Positions 8,011 to 16,505 of a stretch of 64,000 nt of DNA are shown one piece after another. A program made the position numbers and the translations under genes. Each line of letters starts with the position of its first letter. Position 1 is the first letter of the stretch. Source of the DNA: Pseudomonas vlassakiae (GTDB taxonomy: Bacteria; Pseudomonadota; Gammaproteobacteria; Pseudomonadales; Pseudomonadaceae); contig NZ_JABWRP020000008.1 of NCBI RefSeq assembly GCF_014269035.2, positions 62,001-126,000 of the forward strand, read 5' to 3'. Under the pieces are notes generated by a model, which made no database searches, was not told the origin of the DNA, and saw nothing but the letters and a program-made list of their open reading frames with translations.

Positions 8011-9537
8011 ATGCGCCTGGGCCTGGTGCTGGGTGACCAGCTGTCGTTCGACCTAGCGAGCCTGGCCACGCTTGACCCTGCCCGCGATGCGATCCTGATG
8101 GCGGAAGTTGAGGGTGAGGCCCGGTACGTGCCGCACCATCCGATGAAGATCGTGCTGATCTTCAGTGCCATGCGGCACTTTGCCCAAGCCCTGCGGGAGC
8201 GGGGTTGGCAAGTGCATTATGTCGAGCTCGATGCTGACGGCAACAGCGGTAGCATCGTTGGCGAGTTGCGGCGCTGGCAACACGCCTTGGGTGCCACCCA
8301 CATTCACCTGACCGAATGCGGGGAGTGGCGCCTGGAGCAGGCTTTGCGCGATGCCGGCTTGCCCCTGGTGTGGCATCGGGATACGCGTTTTCTATGCTCC
8401 CGCGAAGCCTTCGCGCGCTGGGCCGACACGCGTCGCCAACTGCGTATGGAGCACTTCTACCGTGGCATGCGCAAGCGAACCGGCCTGTTGATGGAGGCCG
8501 ATGGCAGCCCGGCAGGTGGGGCCTGGAATTTTGATGGCGACAACCGCAAGCCGTTACCGCGCCAGCTGCGCGGGCCGTTCGCTGCGCATTTCGCGCAGGA
8601 CGGGATCACGGCAGCGGTGGTCGCCCTGGTACGTCAGCGCTTCAGCGACCACTATGGAGCCATCGACGGCTTCGACTACCCGGTGACCCATGCCGAGGCA
8701 CGTCAGCTGTGGCAACATTTTCTGGACTTCGGGATGGCGGCCTTCGGTGACTACCAGGACGCTATGGCCGAAGGCGAACCCTTCCTGTTCCATGCCCGCA
8801 TCAGTGCGGCGCTCAACATCGGGCTGCTGGATCTGCGTTGCCTGTGCCAAGAGGTCGATAAAGCCTGGCGCGAGGGGCGGGTGCCGCTCAATGCAGCCGA
8901 AGGTTTCATCCGCCAGTTGATCGGCTGGCGCGAGTATGTGCGGGGCATCTACTGGCTGCGCATGCCGGAATATGCCGGGCTCAATCACCTGGGCAACGAG
9001 CGTGCGCTGCCGGCATTCTACTGGACCGGGCGCACCCGCATGCGCTGCATGGAGCAAGCTATCGGGCAGACCCTGCGATTGGGGTACGCCCACCATATCC
9101 AGCGGCTGATGGTGACCGGCAACTTCGCATTGCTGGCCGGTATCGTGCCTAGTGCGATTTGTGAATGGTACCTGGCGGTTTACATGGATGCCTTCGACTG
9201 GGTGGAGTTGCCCAACACGCTCGGCATGGTAATGCATGCCGATGGCGGCTACCTGGGGTCCAAGCCCTACTGCGCCAGTGGTCGTTACATCCAGCGCATG
9301 TCCAATCACTGCAAGGCGTGCAGCTACAGGGTCGACCAGGTGATCGAGGAAGAGGCCTGCCCGTTCAATGCCCTTTACTGGCATTTCCTCATCCGACATC
9401 GGCCTCAGCTCTCGGCCAATCCGAGGCTGGCGCTGGTCTATCGTAGCCTCGATCACATGTCGGCCGACCGTCGCGATGCGGTGTGGCAGCGTGGCCAGGT
9501 ACTGTTGGCCCGGCTCGATGCCGCGCAAACCCCATGA
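8011..9537 (+). CDS. cryB: Iron-sulfur bacterial cryptochrome/photolyase (FeS-BCP)
   Basis: 508 residues, the length of the CryB/PhrB class. An N-terminal alpha/beta antenna domain (LGLVLGDQLSFDLASL) is followed by a helical FAD domain (HHIQRLMVTGNFALLAG, VELPNTLGMVMHADGG). Four cysteines that bind a [4Fe-4S] cluster in this class are present at C346 (in RMRCMEQ), C434 and C437 (HCKACSY) and C450 (EACPFNALYW). This marks FeS-BCP proteins, which repair (6-4) photoproducts or act as blue-light sensors. The start is ATG 8011. It is the last gene of the operon behind the PplR-type operator and converges on the LOV gene 36 bp away. Confidence 0.93.
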   Translation: MRLGLVLGDQLSFDLASLATLDPARDAILMAEVEGEARYVPHHPMKIVLIFSAMRHFAQALRERGWQVHYVELDADGNSGSIVGELRRWQHALGATHIHLTECGEWRLEQALRDAGLPLVWHRDTRFLCSREAFARWADTRRQLRMEHFYRGMRKRTGLLMEADGSPAGGAWNFDGDNRKPLPRQLRGPFAAHFAQDGITAAVVALVRQRFSDHYGAIDGFDYPVTHAEARQLWQHFLDFGMAAFGDYQDAMAEGEPFLFHARISAALNIGLLDLRCLCQEVDKAWREGRVPLNAAEGFIRQLIGWREYVRGIYWLRMPEYAGLNHLGNERALPAFYWTGRTRMRCMEQAIGQTLRLGYAHHIQRLMVTGNFALLAGIVPSAICEWYLAVYMDAFDWVELPNTLGMVMHADGGYLGSKPYCASGRYIQRMSNHCKACSYRVDQVIEEEACPFNALYWHFLIRHRPQLSANPRLALVYRSLDHMSADRRDAVWQRGQVLLARLDAAQTP

Positions 9538-9573
9538 GAAAGCGGGTTGCCCTGACCGGGTATGGATGTTCAG

Positions 9574-10020
9574 TCAGCGCTCGGCCTGCCCCAGTTGCCG
9601 ACGCAACTCAGCCACTTCAGCTTCCAGCTCGCGTACCTTCTCCTCAGCGAAAATCTGTGCTGTGACGTCGCGCTGAATGCCGATGTAGTACGTCAGCTGG
9701 TCCGCCTCGTTGCGCACGGGCGTGATCGATAATTCGTTCCAGAACAGGCTACCGTCCTTGCGGTAGTTGCGCAGCACCTGGCGGCAGGGCCTGCCTTCGC
9801 GGATCGCCTTGCGGATGACTGCAAGGCTCTCCTGGTCATGATCCTCGCCCTGAAGAAAGCGGCAGTCCTGATAGAGGATGTCGTCCGCGTAGTACCCGGT
9901 GAGCTGCTGGAAAGCGGGGTTGACGTAGATGAGGATGCTGTCATCGCCTTCCTGCTCGGCGACGACGATGCCATCGTTTGACTGCTCAACCATCAGTTGC
10001 AGGAGTTTCGCGTTTATCAT
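9574..10020 (-). CDS. Short LOV blue-light photoreceptor, PpSB2-LOV type
   Basis: 148 residues: one LOV (PAS) domain plus a C-terminal helix (ELEAEVAELRRQLG), with no output domain. The photoactive cysteine is C53 in YQDCRFLQGED. Other FMN-contacting motifs are present: VNPAFQQLTGY, NYRKDGSLFWNELSI and YYIGIQRDVT. Very close to the PpSB2-LOV protein of P. putida as I remember it, including the terminal helix that serves in dimerisation. Blue light should form a cysteinyl-flavin adduct and shift the helices. It is divergent from the LitR-type gene (153 bp apart), and in P. putida these LOV proteins were reported to be required for PplR-controlled light induction. Confidence 0.93.
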   Translation of the reverse strand: MINAKLLQLMVEQSNDGIVVAEQEGDDSILIYVNPAFQQLTGYYADDILYQDCRFLQGEDHDQESLAVIRKAIREGRPCRQVLRNYRKDGSLFWNELSITPVRNEADQLTYYIGIQRDVTAQIFAEEKVRELEAEVAELRRQLGQAER

Positions 10021-10172
10021 GGGGCCACCCTACAGGCGTTTCGTGTGCGATATGCGCAGCGTAGCTTCTATGCAGAAGGTTTCGGCGACGTGTGTTGCAT
10101 CATGAACCAAGACGGCTCAGCGCAGAAGGCGCATATGGGTTTAGAATGTTTCACCCACTGGATGCCCCCGTT

Positions 10173-11060
10173 ATGACTGACGCCACTTCACCCGACCTGC
10201 TACCGATGCGCGATGTGGTCAGCTTGACCGGCGTCAACCCGGTGACCTTGCGTGCCTGGGAGCGGCGCCATGGCTTGATCAGTCCGCAGCGCACCGAGGG
10301 CGGCCATCGCCTGTACACGGCGCGGGATGTCCAGCGCATACGCGACATCTTGCGTTGGACTGGCAACGGCGTGCCGATCAGCAGGGTCGGCGAAAGGCTC
10401 GCAGGCCAGCCTGAGGTCCCTGCCCAGCAGCTCCCGGCCTTTGACCAATGGCGCGCCAGCGTGGCGCGCGCCTCCAAGGCTTTCGATGCAACGGCGCTTG
10501 AAGGCATACATGGGCAGTTGTGCACACTTTTCCCCACGGCCACCGTCCTGCGGCAAGTGCTGATGCCGGTTTGGCACGACTTGGCTGCAGGGGCTGCGCC
10601 AGGTGAGCGCAGCCAATGGCTGTTTCTCGACACGTTCTTGCGCGCACGCTTGCTGCTGCGTCTGCAAATGAACCAGGCCGATGCGCCGCGAGTGTTGCTG
10701 GCCGCTACCGAGGGGCAAGCCGAACTCAAGGTCCTGTGCGCCGGGCTACTGTTGAGCAGTGCGCAGCAGCGTATCGAAGTGCTCGGTTGCGGGCAGCCGC
10801 TGGATGAGCTCCCTATCGTGTGTGCGGCGATGCGGCCTGCGGCTCTGGTAATAAAAGTCCAGGCCCCGCTGAGCCCCGCCTTGACCAGGCGCTTGCGCAC
10901 GTTGCAGATGGAAATCGAATGCCCGCTGGCCCTGGTTGGCGAGGGGCTTGCCGATACTCAGCCCGCCTTGAGTGAAATCCCCCTGGGTCTGCTGGACGAG
11001 GCTAGCGCTGACGCCGCGCGCATGCTGAACGCCTTGCACCGTGGCGCCCTCGACCTTTGA
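10173..11060 (+). CDS. pplR2: Class II LitR (PplR-type) MerR-family regulator
   Basis: 295 residues from ATG 10173 (in-frame alternatives at 10146 and 10092; none has a strong ribosome binding site). The N-terminal MerR helix-turn-helix is clear ([35 protein letters not shown]). The C-terminal part has the layout of a CarH/LitR cobalamin-binding module, but the ligands are missing: no D/ExHxxG histidine motif, and the helical-bundle WX9EH motif is disturbed ([13 protein letters not shown]). It should therefore not sense light through B12. This is the class II pattern, where a neighbouring LOV protein supplies the light input. Likely target: the operator at 6576-6599. Confidence 0.85.
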   Translation: MTDATSPDLLPMRDVVSLTGVNPVTLRAWERRHGLISPQRTEGGHRLYTARDVQRIRDILRWTGNGVPISRVGERLAGQPEVPAQQLPAFDQWRASVARASKAFDATALEGIHGQLCTLFPTATVLRQVLMPVWHDLAAGAAPGERSQWLFLDTFLRARLLLRLQMNQADAPRVLLAATEGQAELKVLCAGLLLSSAQQRIEVLGCGQPLDELPIVCAAMRPAALVIKVQAPLSPALTRRLRTLQMEIECPLALVGEGLADTQPALSEIPLGLLDEASADAARMLNALHRGALDL

Positions 11061-11151
11061 TCGATGGGCTTGCTTCTGGACACCACCTCGTCTGCCAGAA
11101 CAGCTCAGGATTCAACGGCGCAAAAAACAGCGCGTACTCAATAGCGCTTGA

Positions 11152-12066
11152 TCACAGACTATCGGGATCGCCAAAGAACATTTGTATCCTCGACCTCAAC
11201 CAGCGTTCCGCCGGGTCGTTGTCCTGCGCCCCGCGCCAGGCCATGTGCAGCTCGAACGAGCGCACGTCCAGCGGCAGGTCCTCAGCCCGCAAGCCTCCCG
11301 CCGAGGTCAAGGCATCGGCCGTATAGTCCGGCACCGTGGCGACGATATCGGTCCCCGCCAGCAAACTCCCCAGGCCATTGAACTGCGGTACCGCCAGCAC
11401 CACATGGCGCTTGCGGCCTATCTCCTCCAGCGCCTCGTCGATGAAGCCCGACAGGTCCCCGGCAAACGACACCAGTGCATGCGGCCGCGCGCAGAAGTCG
11501 TCGAGGGTGATGCTGCCCGGCACGCTGTCGGCGCGCAGCAGCTTGGGCTTGCTGCGCCGCAGCACCTTGCGCTTGGCGTTGGCTGGCAGTTCGCTGGTAT
11601 AGCTGACGCCCACGGAGATTTCGCCCGAGGCCAGCAGGGTTGGCATCAACAGGTAATTGACCCGACGTACCACCAGGACGATGCCGGGGGCTTCGGCCCG
11701 GATGCGCTTGAGCAATTGCGGCAGCAAGGCGAATTCGGCGTCGTCCGACAGGCCGATGCGGAACACTGCGTTGCTGGTGGCCGGGTCGAACTCGGCGGCG
11801 CGGCTGACGGCGGTGGAGATCGAATCCAGCGCCGGTGACAGCAGGGCGAAGATTTCATGAGCGCGTGCCGACGGCTCCATGCTGCGGCCGGTACGCACGA
11901 ACAGTGGGTCGTCGAACAGGTTGCGCAGGCGCGACAGGGCCGCGCTGATTGCCGGCTGGCCGAGGAACAGCTTCTCGGCAGCGCGGGTCACGCTACGCTC
12001 ATGCATGAGGGTTTCGAACACGATCAGCAGGTTGAGGTCTACGCGACGCAGGTCGTTTCGATTCAT
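11152..12066 (-). CDS. LysR-family transcriptional regulator
   Basis: 304 residues. The N-terminal winged helix is DLNLLIVFETLMHERSVTRA followed by LGQPAISAALSRLRNLFDD. The rest is a periplasmic-binding-protein-like effector domain. The subgroup with DLNLL and a conserved FVRTGRSMEPS turn is related to NodD/NahR-type regulators. It is divergent from the MDR oxidoreductase gene with 206 bp between the starts, the classic arrangement for a LysR regulator and its target. A 10-bp palindrome in that gap is a candidate half-site. The effector molecule is unknown. Confidence 0.92.
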   Translation of the reverse strand: MNRNDLRRVDLNLLIVFETLMHERSVTRAAEKLFLGQPAISAALSRLRNLFDDPLFVRTGRSMEPSARAHEIFALLSPALDSISTAVSRAAEFDPATSNAVFRIGLSDDAEFALLPQLLKRIRAEAPGIVLVVRRVNYLLMPTLLASGEISVGVSYTSELPANAKRKVLRRSKPKLLRADSVPGSITLDDFCARPHALVSFAGDLSGFIDEALEEIGRKRHVVLAVPQFNGLGSLLAGTDIVATVPDYTADALTSAGGLRAEDLPLDVRSFELHMAWRGAQDNDPAERWLRSRIQMFFGDPDSL

Positions 12067-12189
12067 CGGTGCGCTTCGCCTAAAGTGGGGCAGGGGTGAA
12101 TCTTAAGGCCAAAGGCTGTTACCCTGCACCGATTTCCGGGGGCCAATGCACAGGAAAGTCAGGTGCCCAATCGATGACAGGCATGTCGA

Positions 12190-12199
12190 CTATTAATAG
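12190..12199. promoter_or_regulatory. Palindrome CTATTAATAG between divergent genes
   Basis: A perfect 10-bp palindrome in the LysR/MDR intergenic region, 74 bp upstream of the MDR start and 124 bp from the LysR start. LysR proteins often bind AT-centred dyads in this position (T-N11-A type). Assignment is by position and symmetry only. Confidence 0.35.
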
Positions 12200-12272
12200 C
12201 CACTGATGGTCTAACCGCAAAAGCCCGGATAAAGTCCGTGGTAATACGAGATTCACACAGGCGAGGTATGCG

Positions 12273-13295
12273 ATGTCCCGCATGATCCGTTTCCACAAGT
12301 TCGGCGCTGCCGATGTGCTCCGTTGCGAGGAGCAGGCCGAACCGTCACCTGCCGTCGGCGAGGTGCAGATCCGCGTCGAGGCGATCGGCGTAAGCTGGTA
12401 TGACGTGCTCTGGCGGCAGAACCTGGCGCCTTCCCAAGCCCGTCTGCCGGCAGGGATCGGCCACGAGATGGCCGGTGTGGTGACTGCGGTCGGCGAAGGC
12501 GTCGATGACATCGCAGTGGGCGACCGGGTCGCCAGTTTCCCGGCCACCAGCGCCAACGATCACCCGGTGTATGGTGACGTCATCGTGCTGCCGCGCACCG
12601 CCATCACCCGCTATCCGGACCTGCTCTCGCCGATCGAGGCCAGCGTGCACTACACGCCGCTTTTGATCGCCTATTTCGCCTACGTCGACCTGGCACGCGC
12701 CAAGGCCGGGCAGACCGCGCTGGTCACCGATGCCAGCCATTGTGCCGGGCCGGCCTTCGTGCAACTGGGCAAGGCGCTCGGCCTCAAGGTGTTCGCCGCC
12801 ACCCGCGAGCCCGAGCAACGTGACTACCTGCTGGGCCTGGGGGCCGACAAGGTGATCGTCACCGAGGAGCAGGACTTGCTCATGCAGGTTGGCAAGTACA
12901 CCGATGGGCGCGGCGTGGACATGGTCCTCGATGGCATGGGCGGGCCGCAGATGTCGCTGCTGGGCGATGTGCTGGCGCCGCGCGGCAGCCTGGTGCTGTA
13001 TGGCCTGCAGGGGGGCAACCAGACACCGTTTCCGGCCTGCGCGGCGTTCCAGAAGAACATCCAGTTTTACGTGCACTGTATCGGCAACTTCACCGGCAAG
13101 CCGGAACTGGGCATCAGCCAGGATCAGGTGGCGCTGCAACGGGCCTTGCGCGATATCAACCAGTTCACCGCCGATCAGTTGCTGACACCGCAGATCATCA
13201 AGGTGTATCCATTCGCCAAGGTGGTCGAGGCCCATCGGTACATGGACGAGTGCCCATGTGGCGGGCGGGTGGTGCTGGACATGGCTACGGCCTGA
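12273..13295 (+). CDS. MDR-family zinc-type alcohol dehydrogenase/quinone oxidoreductase
   Basis: 340 residues of the medium-chain dehydrogenase/reductase family. It has the N-terminal GroES-like part with GIGHEMAGVVTAVGEGVDDI and VGDRVASF. A Rossmann domain follows, in which the usual glycine-rich loop is replaced by TDASHCAGPAFVQLGKALG, with LGADKVIV after it. Four-cysteine structural zinc is absent, so it is closer to the NADPH:quinone oxidoreductases. The start ATG has GCGAGGT 5 bases upstream. A rho-independent terminator follows. Probably controlled by the divergent LysR gene. Substrate unknown, likely an aldehyde, enone or quinone. Confidence 0.88.
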   Translation: MSRMIRFHKFGAADVLRCEEQAEPSPAVGEVQIRVEAIGVSWYDVLWRQNLAPSQARLPAGIGHEMAGVVTAVGEGVDDIAVGDRVASFPATSANDHPVYGDVIVLPRTAITRYPDLLSPIEASVHYTPLLIAYFAYVDLARAKAGQTALVTDASHCAGPAFVQLGKALGLKVFAATREPEQRDYLLGLGADKVIVTEEQDLLMQVGKYTDGRGVDMVLDGMGGPQMSLLGDVLAPRGSLVLYGLQGGNQTPFPACAAFQKNIQFYVHCIGNFTGKPELGISQDQVALQRALRDINQFTADQLLTPQIIKVYPFAKVVEAHRYMDECPCGGRVVLDMATA

Positions 13296-13313
13296 AGCAC
13301 GTTTGGTAATGAT

Positions 13314-13339
13314 AAAACCGGGCTGATGCCCGGTTTTTT
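13314..13339 (+). terminator. Rho-independent terminator after MDR gene
   Basis: Stem AAAACCGGGC/GCCCGGTTTT with a short GAT-type loop, running straight into a T tract (TTTTTT). It lies 19 bp after the MDR stop codon. Confidence 0.88.
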
Positions 13340-13554
13340 GCATGATGGCTGGTTATATTTACCTGGACTGCGGCCATGAACTTTGTAAATAGATGTTGCC
13401 TCAAGCAACGTGGCAGTGTTGTCAAGTGACGTTTCCGCGCTGTGCGGGTTGTGTTTGCCGATTTCTGAATGGTGTTTTCAGCAAGATCTGTATCTTTAAA
13501 TCCTTAGTCAACGCTCGATAATGGCGTATCGATAGTTGGCGCAAGGAGCGTGCA

Positions 13555-13677
13555 GTGGAGAACAACAGGCACAGCAGTGCGCGTTTGAAGGCGAGGGTAA
13601 GTCCATGGAAGGGTTCATGTTTTGCGTTAGTGGAACGACAGCGTATTACAACTTCGAAGTTTCCCGAATTTTTGTAG
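13555..13677 (+). CDS. Candidate 40-residue small ORF in leader
   Basis: GTG start preceded at 6 bases by a strong AAGGAG (13543-13548), then 40 codons ending TAG at 13675-13677. The product is basic (many Arg and Lys) with no signal peptide. It matches no family I recognise. In favour: the ribosome binding site. Against: its last codons overlap the first direct repeat of a likely operator, and small frames arise by chance. It could be a leader peptide or no gene at all. Confidence 0.3.
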   Translation: MENNRHSSARLKARVSPWKGSCFALVERQRITTSKFPEFL

Positions 13678-13686
13678 GAAGTTTCC
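13656..13686 (+). promoter_or_regulatory. Direct repeat GAAGTTTCC, 22-bp period, upstream of MocR operon
   Basis: GAAGTTTCC occurs at 13656-13664 and at 13678-13686, start to start 22 bp, about two helical turns. Similarity continues downstream of both copies (CGAATT and TCAAATT). The repeats end 71 bp before the GTG of the first gene. MocR/GabR-type regulators bind direct repeats in their own or divergent promoters, so this is a candidate autoregulatory site for the regulator at 15110-16420. Confidence 0.5.
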
Positions 13687-13757
13687 TCAAATTAAATCCG
13701 CTGTACTAAATCCTGAGCAGCGCGTTTTGTTGTGAAATGAAGTTGTGAGGTAACGCC

Positions 13758-15110
13758 GTGAGCATTGTGCACGACCAGGCTATGCACTTTATCTACCAAC
13801 AGGTGCTGGAACGCCTGTTGAGCCATATGTCGAAGGAGCAACGCGCATCCCTGCAGTTATTGATACAGCGATTGCTGGTGGCCGCTGGCGGGCCGGAATA
13901 TATCGGTACGTTCAGGTTGCTGGTGGTACACGGGGCGGATCGCCGTAGTGCCCGGCTATTGGCGATTTTGCGGGCCGCCCAGCTGAGCATTGCCTTGCGA
14001 GCACCGGTCACCTTCAAGTTACGGGTGTTGGTGGCCTGTTTGCCGACAGCCAGCAGCGCCGTGCTGGAGCAGCACGAGCGCACCTTCAGCGCCTTGTTCA
14101 TGCATGACGACCCACGGGTGCTGTTGCAGATGGTCGAGGGCGCCGACGTGGTGCCGTTCTGTCGCCGCGCCGATGCCGCAGCCCGGCAGTCGCCGTTGAC
14201 ACGCGAAGCGTTGCTCTTGTTCGGTCACCTGGTCGATGCGCGCCCGCAAGCGTTGCTGGGGAGCCGCACCCACCTGGAACTGGCCGATGCCGTTCGCCGG
14301 GCACTGGCCGAGTACCCGGGTGCCGATGCACTGGTCACCGCCGTGCCCGCCGGTCAGCGACGGCGCTTTGCGGCCTGGGCCCGGCGCAGCCTGCGCCTGG
14401 CAGGTGCCACCCGCCTTGGCTCGCCGCATCAATGCGTCGATAGCCTGGCCAGGGGGCTGGGCCAGTTGCATGCCGCCGCCGATTCACCGGGTGTGGCCAT
14501 CGCGGTGTCCGATAGCACCCGCTCAAGGGCATTGCCGATGCGGGTCATCGTGATCGACGATCTGTTGGCCCAGTTGCTCAGCGACGGCCAGCTGGACGTG
14601 ATCCTGGGTTGCGGCCTCGAGGGTATACAGGAAGGCCCGCCGCTGGCGGCGTTTGTCGACCCTCTGGCGCTGGCGCAGCTGCCAGAAACAGGCGCTCGCG
14701 GACAGTCGCCTGACGCGCCCCGGTTCAGCCAGGGCGACCCAGCCGGGTCGCAGGCGCTGCAGCCGAGGCGCCTGGCCAAGGGCTACGGGCTTGAGCAGAC
14801 CCAGGTCGCCTGTATGTTGTACCGGCCGTTTTGCGACCAGGGGGCGGGTCTGGAGCGGTTTCTGCAGTGTTGTCACGCTGACATGCTGGTCGCGTTGCCC
14901 TACCTGCATCGGGCCTTGCAGGGCAAGTCCTGCCCTGATGCCGTCAAGGACTGGATCGTCAACACCAGCGGCTTGCAGTTGGCACAGTTGCGCATGGTCT
15001 ACAAGGGGCGGTTGGGCACGGGAGTACGGCGTTTGCTCGCCAACCTGGCAAGGCGCGATGTGCAGTTGCGGTTGCTGAGCCGTCCTGCGCCGTTCAAGGC
15101 CTCATCCTGA
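13758..15110 (+). CDS. Unrecognised 450-residue protein coupled to MocR-type regulator
   Basis: 450 residues starting at GTG 13758, with GAGG 7 bases upstream. I do not recognise a family. No signal peptide and no clear membrane segment; the protein looks cytoplasmic, alanine- and leucine-rich, mostly helical. Visible landmarks are an N-terminal helical part, an alpha/beta-like stretch with MRVIVIDDLLAQLL and LDVILGCGLEGIQ near residues 260-290, and a C-terminal part with paired cysteines (FLQCCHADM). The final base of its stop is the first base of the regulator start (TGATG at 15108), so the pair is tightly coupled. It may provide the signal that the regulator has lost. Confidence 0.75.
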   Translation: MSIVHDQAMHFIYQQVLERLLSHMSKEQRASLQLLIQRLLVAAGGPEYIGTFRLLVVHGADRRSARLLAILRAAQLSIALRAPVTFKLRVLVACLPTASSAVLEQHERTFSALFMHDDPRVLLQMVEGADVVPFCRRADAAARQSPLTREALLLFGHLVDARPQALLGSRTHLELADAVRRALAEYPGADALVTAVPAGQRRRFAAWARRSLRLAGATRLGSPHQCVDSLARGLGQLHAAADSPGVAIAVSDSTRSRALPMRVIVIDDLLAQLLSDGQLDVILGCGLEGIQEGPPLAAFVDPLALAQLPETGARGQSPDAPRFSQGDPAGSQALQPRRLAKGYGLEQTQVACMLYRPFCDQGAGLERFLQCCHADMLVALPYLHRALQGKSCPDAVKDWIVNTSGLQLAQLRMVYKGRLGTGVRRLLANLARRDVQLRLLSRPAPFKASS

Positions 15111-16420
15111 TGGGCCGTGAATTCGCCTATCAGGTGGTGTACCGCTATCTGGTCGCCTTGATCGACGAAGCCGAGCGGGGAGGGCAGCCGCGCTTGCCTT
15201 CGCTGAGGGCCTTGTCCAGACGCCTGGGGGTTTCGTTGGCCACGGTGCAAGCGGCCTACAGCCTGCTCGAGCATGAAGGGCGGGTACATTCGGTGCCAAA
15301 ATCCGGCTATTTCGCCCAGGTTGGCCCGCAAGCCGGCCGGGCCGACGTGGCCCAGGCGCTGCCCGCGCAGCCGCTGCTGCGCGCACTGTTCGCCCATGAG
15401 CGGCGCCTGGGGCGGCTGCGTACGCAACCCGCGCGGGGGCTGGGCGGGCCACGCCTGCGTGATGCCCTGGCCGAACGCTATACGCGCGCTTCGCGTCAGT
15501 ACTGGCGGCCTGAGGATGTGCACCTGGGCCCGGATGTGCAGGCGTTGCTGGAAACGCTGCTGCTGGCGTTGGGGCTGCGTGGCTGTGCCGTGGTGGTCGC
15601 TTCACCCTGCTGCTGGCGGATCCTGCGGGTACTGCAACGCTGTGACATGCGGGTCCTCGAACTGCCGCTCGATAGCGGCGGCAGTCCGGATATCGGCAGC
15701 CTGTCCACGCTGCTGGGCTGTGAGCCGGTGCGCATGATGATCATGCCTTCGTGCCTGGGTTTTCCTGCCGGGCGCCTGATGCCCCAGCACGCCCAGCAGC
15801 AGATCGCCGAGCTGCTGGCGTTGCACCCGGTCTGGCTGCTGGAGAACGATCTCGACAGCGAGTTGTGTTTTTCCTTGCCTGTGGGGGCTCGGCTGCGTGA
15901 CTGGGTTGACCCGCGCCGGCTACTGGTACTGGGTTCGCTGGAGGCAACCCTGGGGGCCGAGGTACCCTATGCCTATCTGTTGGGGTGCCACCCGGCGTTG
16001 GCCGATGCGGTCTCCCAGCGAGCCTTCCAGCTTGCCCCGCTGCGCCAGCAGGCGCTGGCGCAGATGATCAGTTCGGGCGAAATCGACCAGCACCTGGGGC
16101 GGATGCGCGGGGTGCTGCAGGGGCGTATGGCGCAACTTTGCCAGCATTTGAGGGCGGTGTTGGGGGCGCAGGTGGCGTTCGACATGCCTGATGGCGGGTA
16201 CGCCTTGTGGGTGCGCTTGTCCCCGGAAAGTGTGGGCGCTCGAGCCGTGGCGGCGACAGCGGGCTCGGTACTACAGGTGCTGACCGGGGAGCAATTCAGC
16301 GTCCACGGGCGTTATCGGCAATTTCTGCTGCTGACCTGGTTGGGCGAGCAGCCCGGTACACTGATCGAGGCGCTGCAACGCCTGGGGCTGGCTTTGGCGG
16401 TTGACACCGTTCGTCGGTAG
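15110..16420 (+). CDS. MocR-like GntR/aminotransferase-fold regulator lacking the PLP lysine
   Basis: 436 residues. The N-terminal GntR winged helix is clear (LPSLRALSRRLGVSLATVQAA, LEHEGRVHSVPKSGYF), followed by a fold-type I aminotransferase-like domain. In working MocR proteins PLP is held by lysine in a GSFSK motif. Here the aligned stretch reads GSLEATLGAEVPYAYLL, with Ala279 at the lysine position, and the following Arg-x-Gly is also gone. The EDDYDSEF motif is degraded to ENDLDSEL, which loses the tyrosine, and the PSHQFP motif is PSCLGFP. PLP binding is therefore unlikely. It overlaps the preceding unknown gene by one base. Confidence 0.85.
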   Translation: MGREFAYQVVYRYLVALIDEAERGGQPRLPSLRALSRRLGVSLATVQAAYSLLEHEGRVHSVPKSGYFAQVGPQAGRADVAQALPAQPLLRALFAHERRLGRLRTQPARGLGGPRLRDALAERYTRASRQYWRPEDVHLGPDVQALLETLLLALGLRGCAVVVASPCCWRILRVLQRCDMRVLELPLDSGGSPDIGSLSTLLGCEPVRMMIMPSCLGFPAGRLMPQHAQQQIAELLALHPVWLLENDLDSELCFSLPVGARLRDWVDPRRLLVLGSLEATLGAEVPYAYLLGCHPALADAVSQRAFQLAPLRQQALAQMISSGEIDQHLGRMRGVLQGRMAQLCQHLRAVLGAQVAFDMPDGGYALWVRLSPESVGARAVAATAGSVLQVLTGEQFSVHGRYRQFLLLTWLGEQPGTLIEALQRLGLALAVDTVRR

Positions 16421-16505
16421 AGCGCCGCAATCAACCAGGGTGCTTGCCTGTGCAGGGGGTCTGTATGTATAAACAGTGTTCACTCTGGCTGCCTGACCCC
16501 GTCTT

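Larger units (their letters stand above)
13340..13757. other. AT-richer leader region of the MocR operon
   Basis: A 418-bp stretch without an established gene. It holds a short hairpin (GTTGC at 13395, GCAAC at 13405), a 40-codon candidate reading frame at 13555-13677 and a pair of GAAGTTTCC direct repeats at 13656 and 13678. Its base composition is lower in GC than the flanking genes, consistent with a regulatory region for the operon starting at 13758. Confidence 0.5.

Noticed and set aside
13758..16420. Idea that the MocR-type pair is an aminotransferase pathway
   Set aside because: The catalytic lysine is absent, so enzymatic transamination by this protein is not supported.
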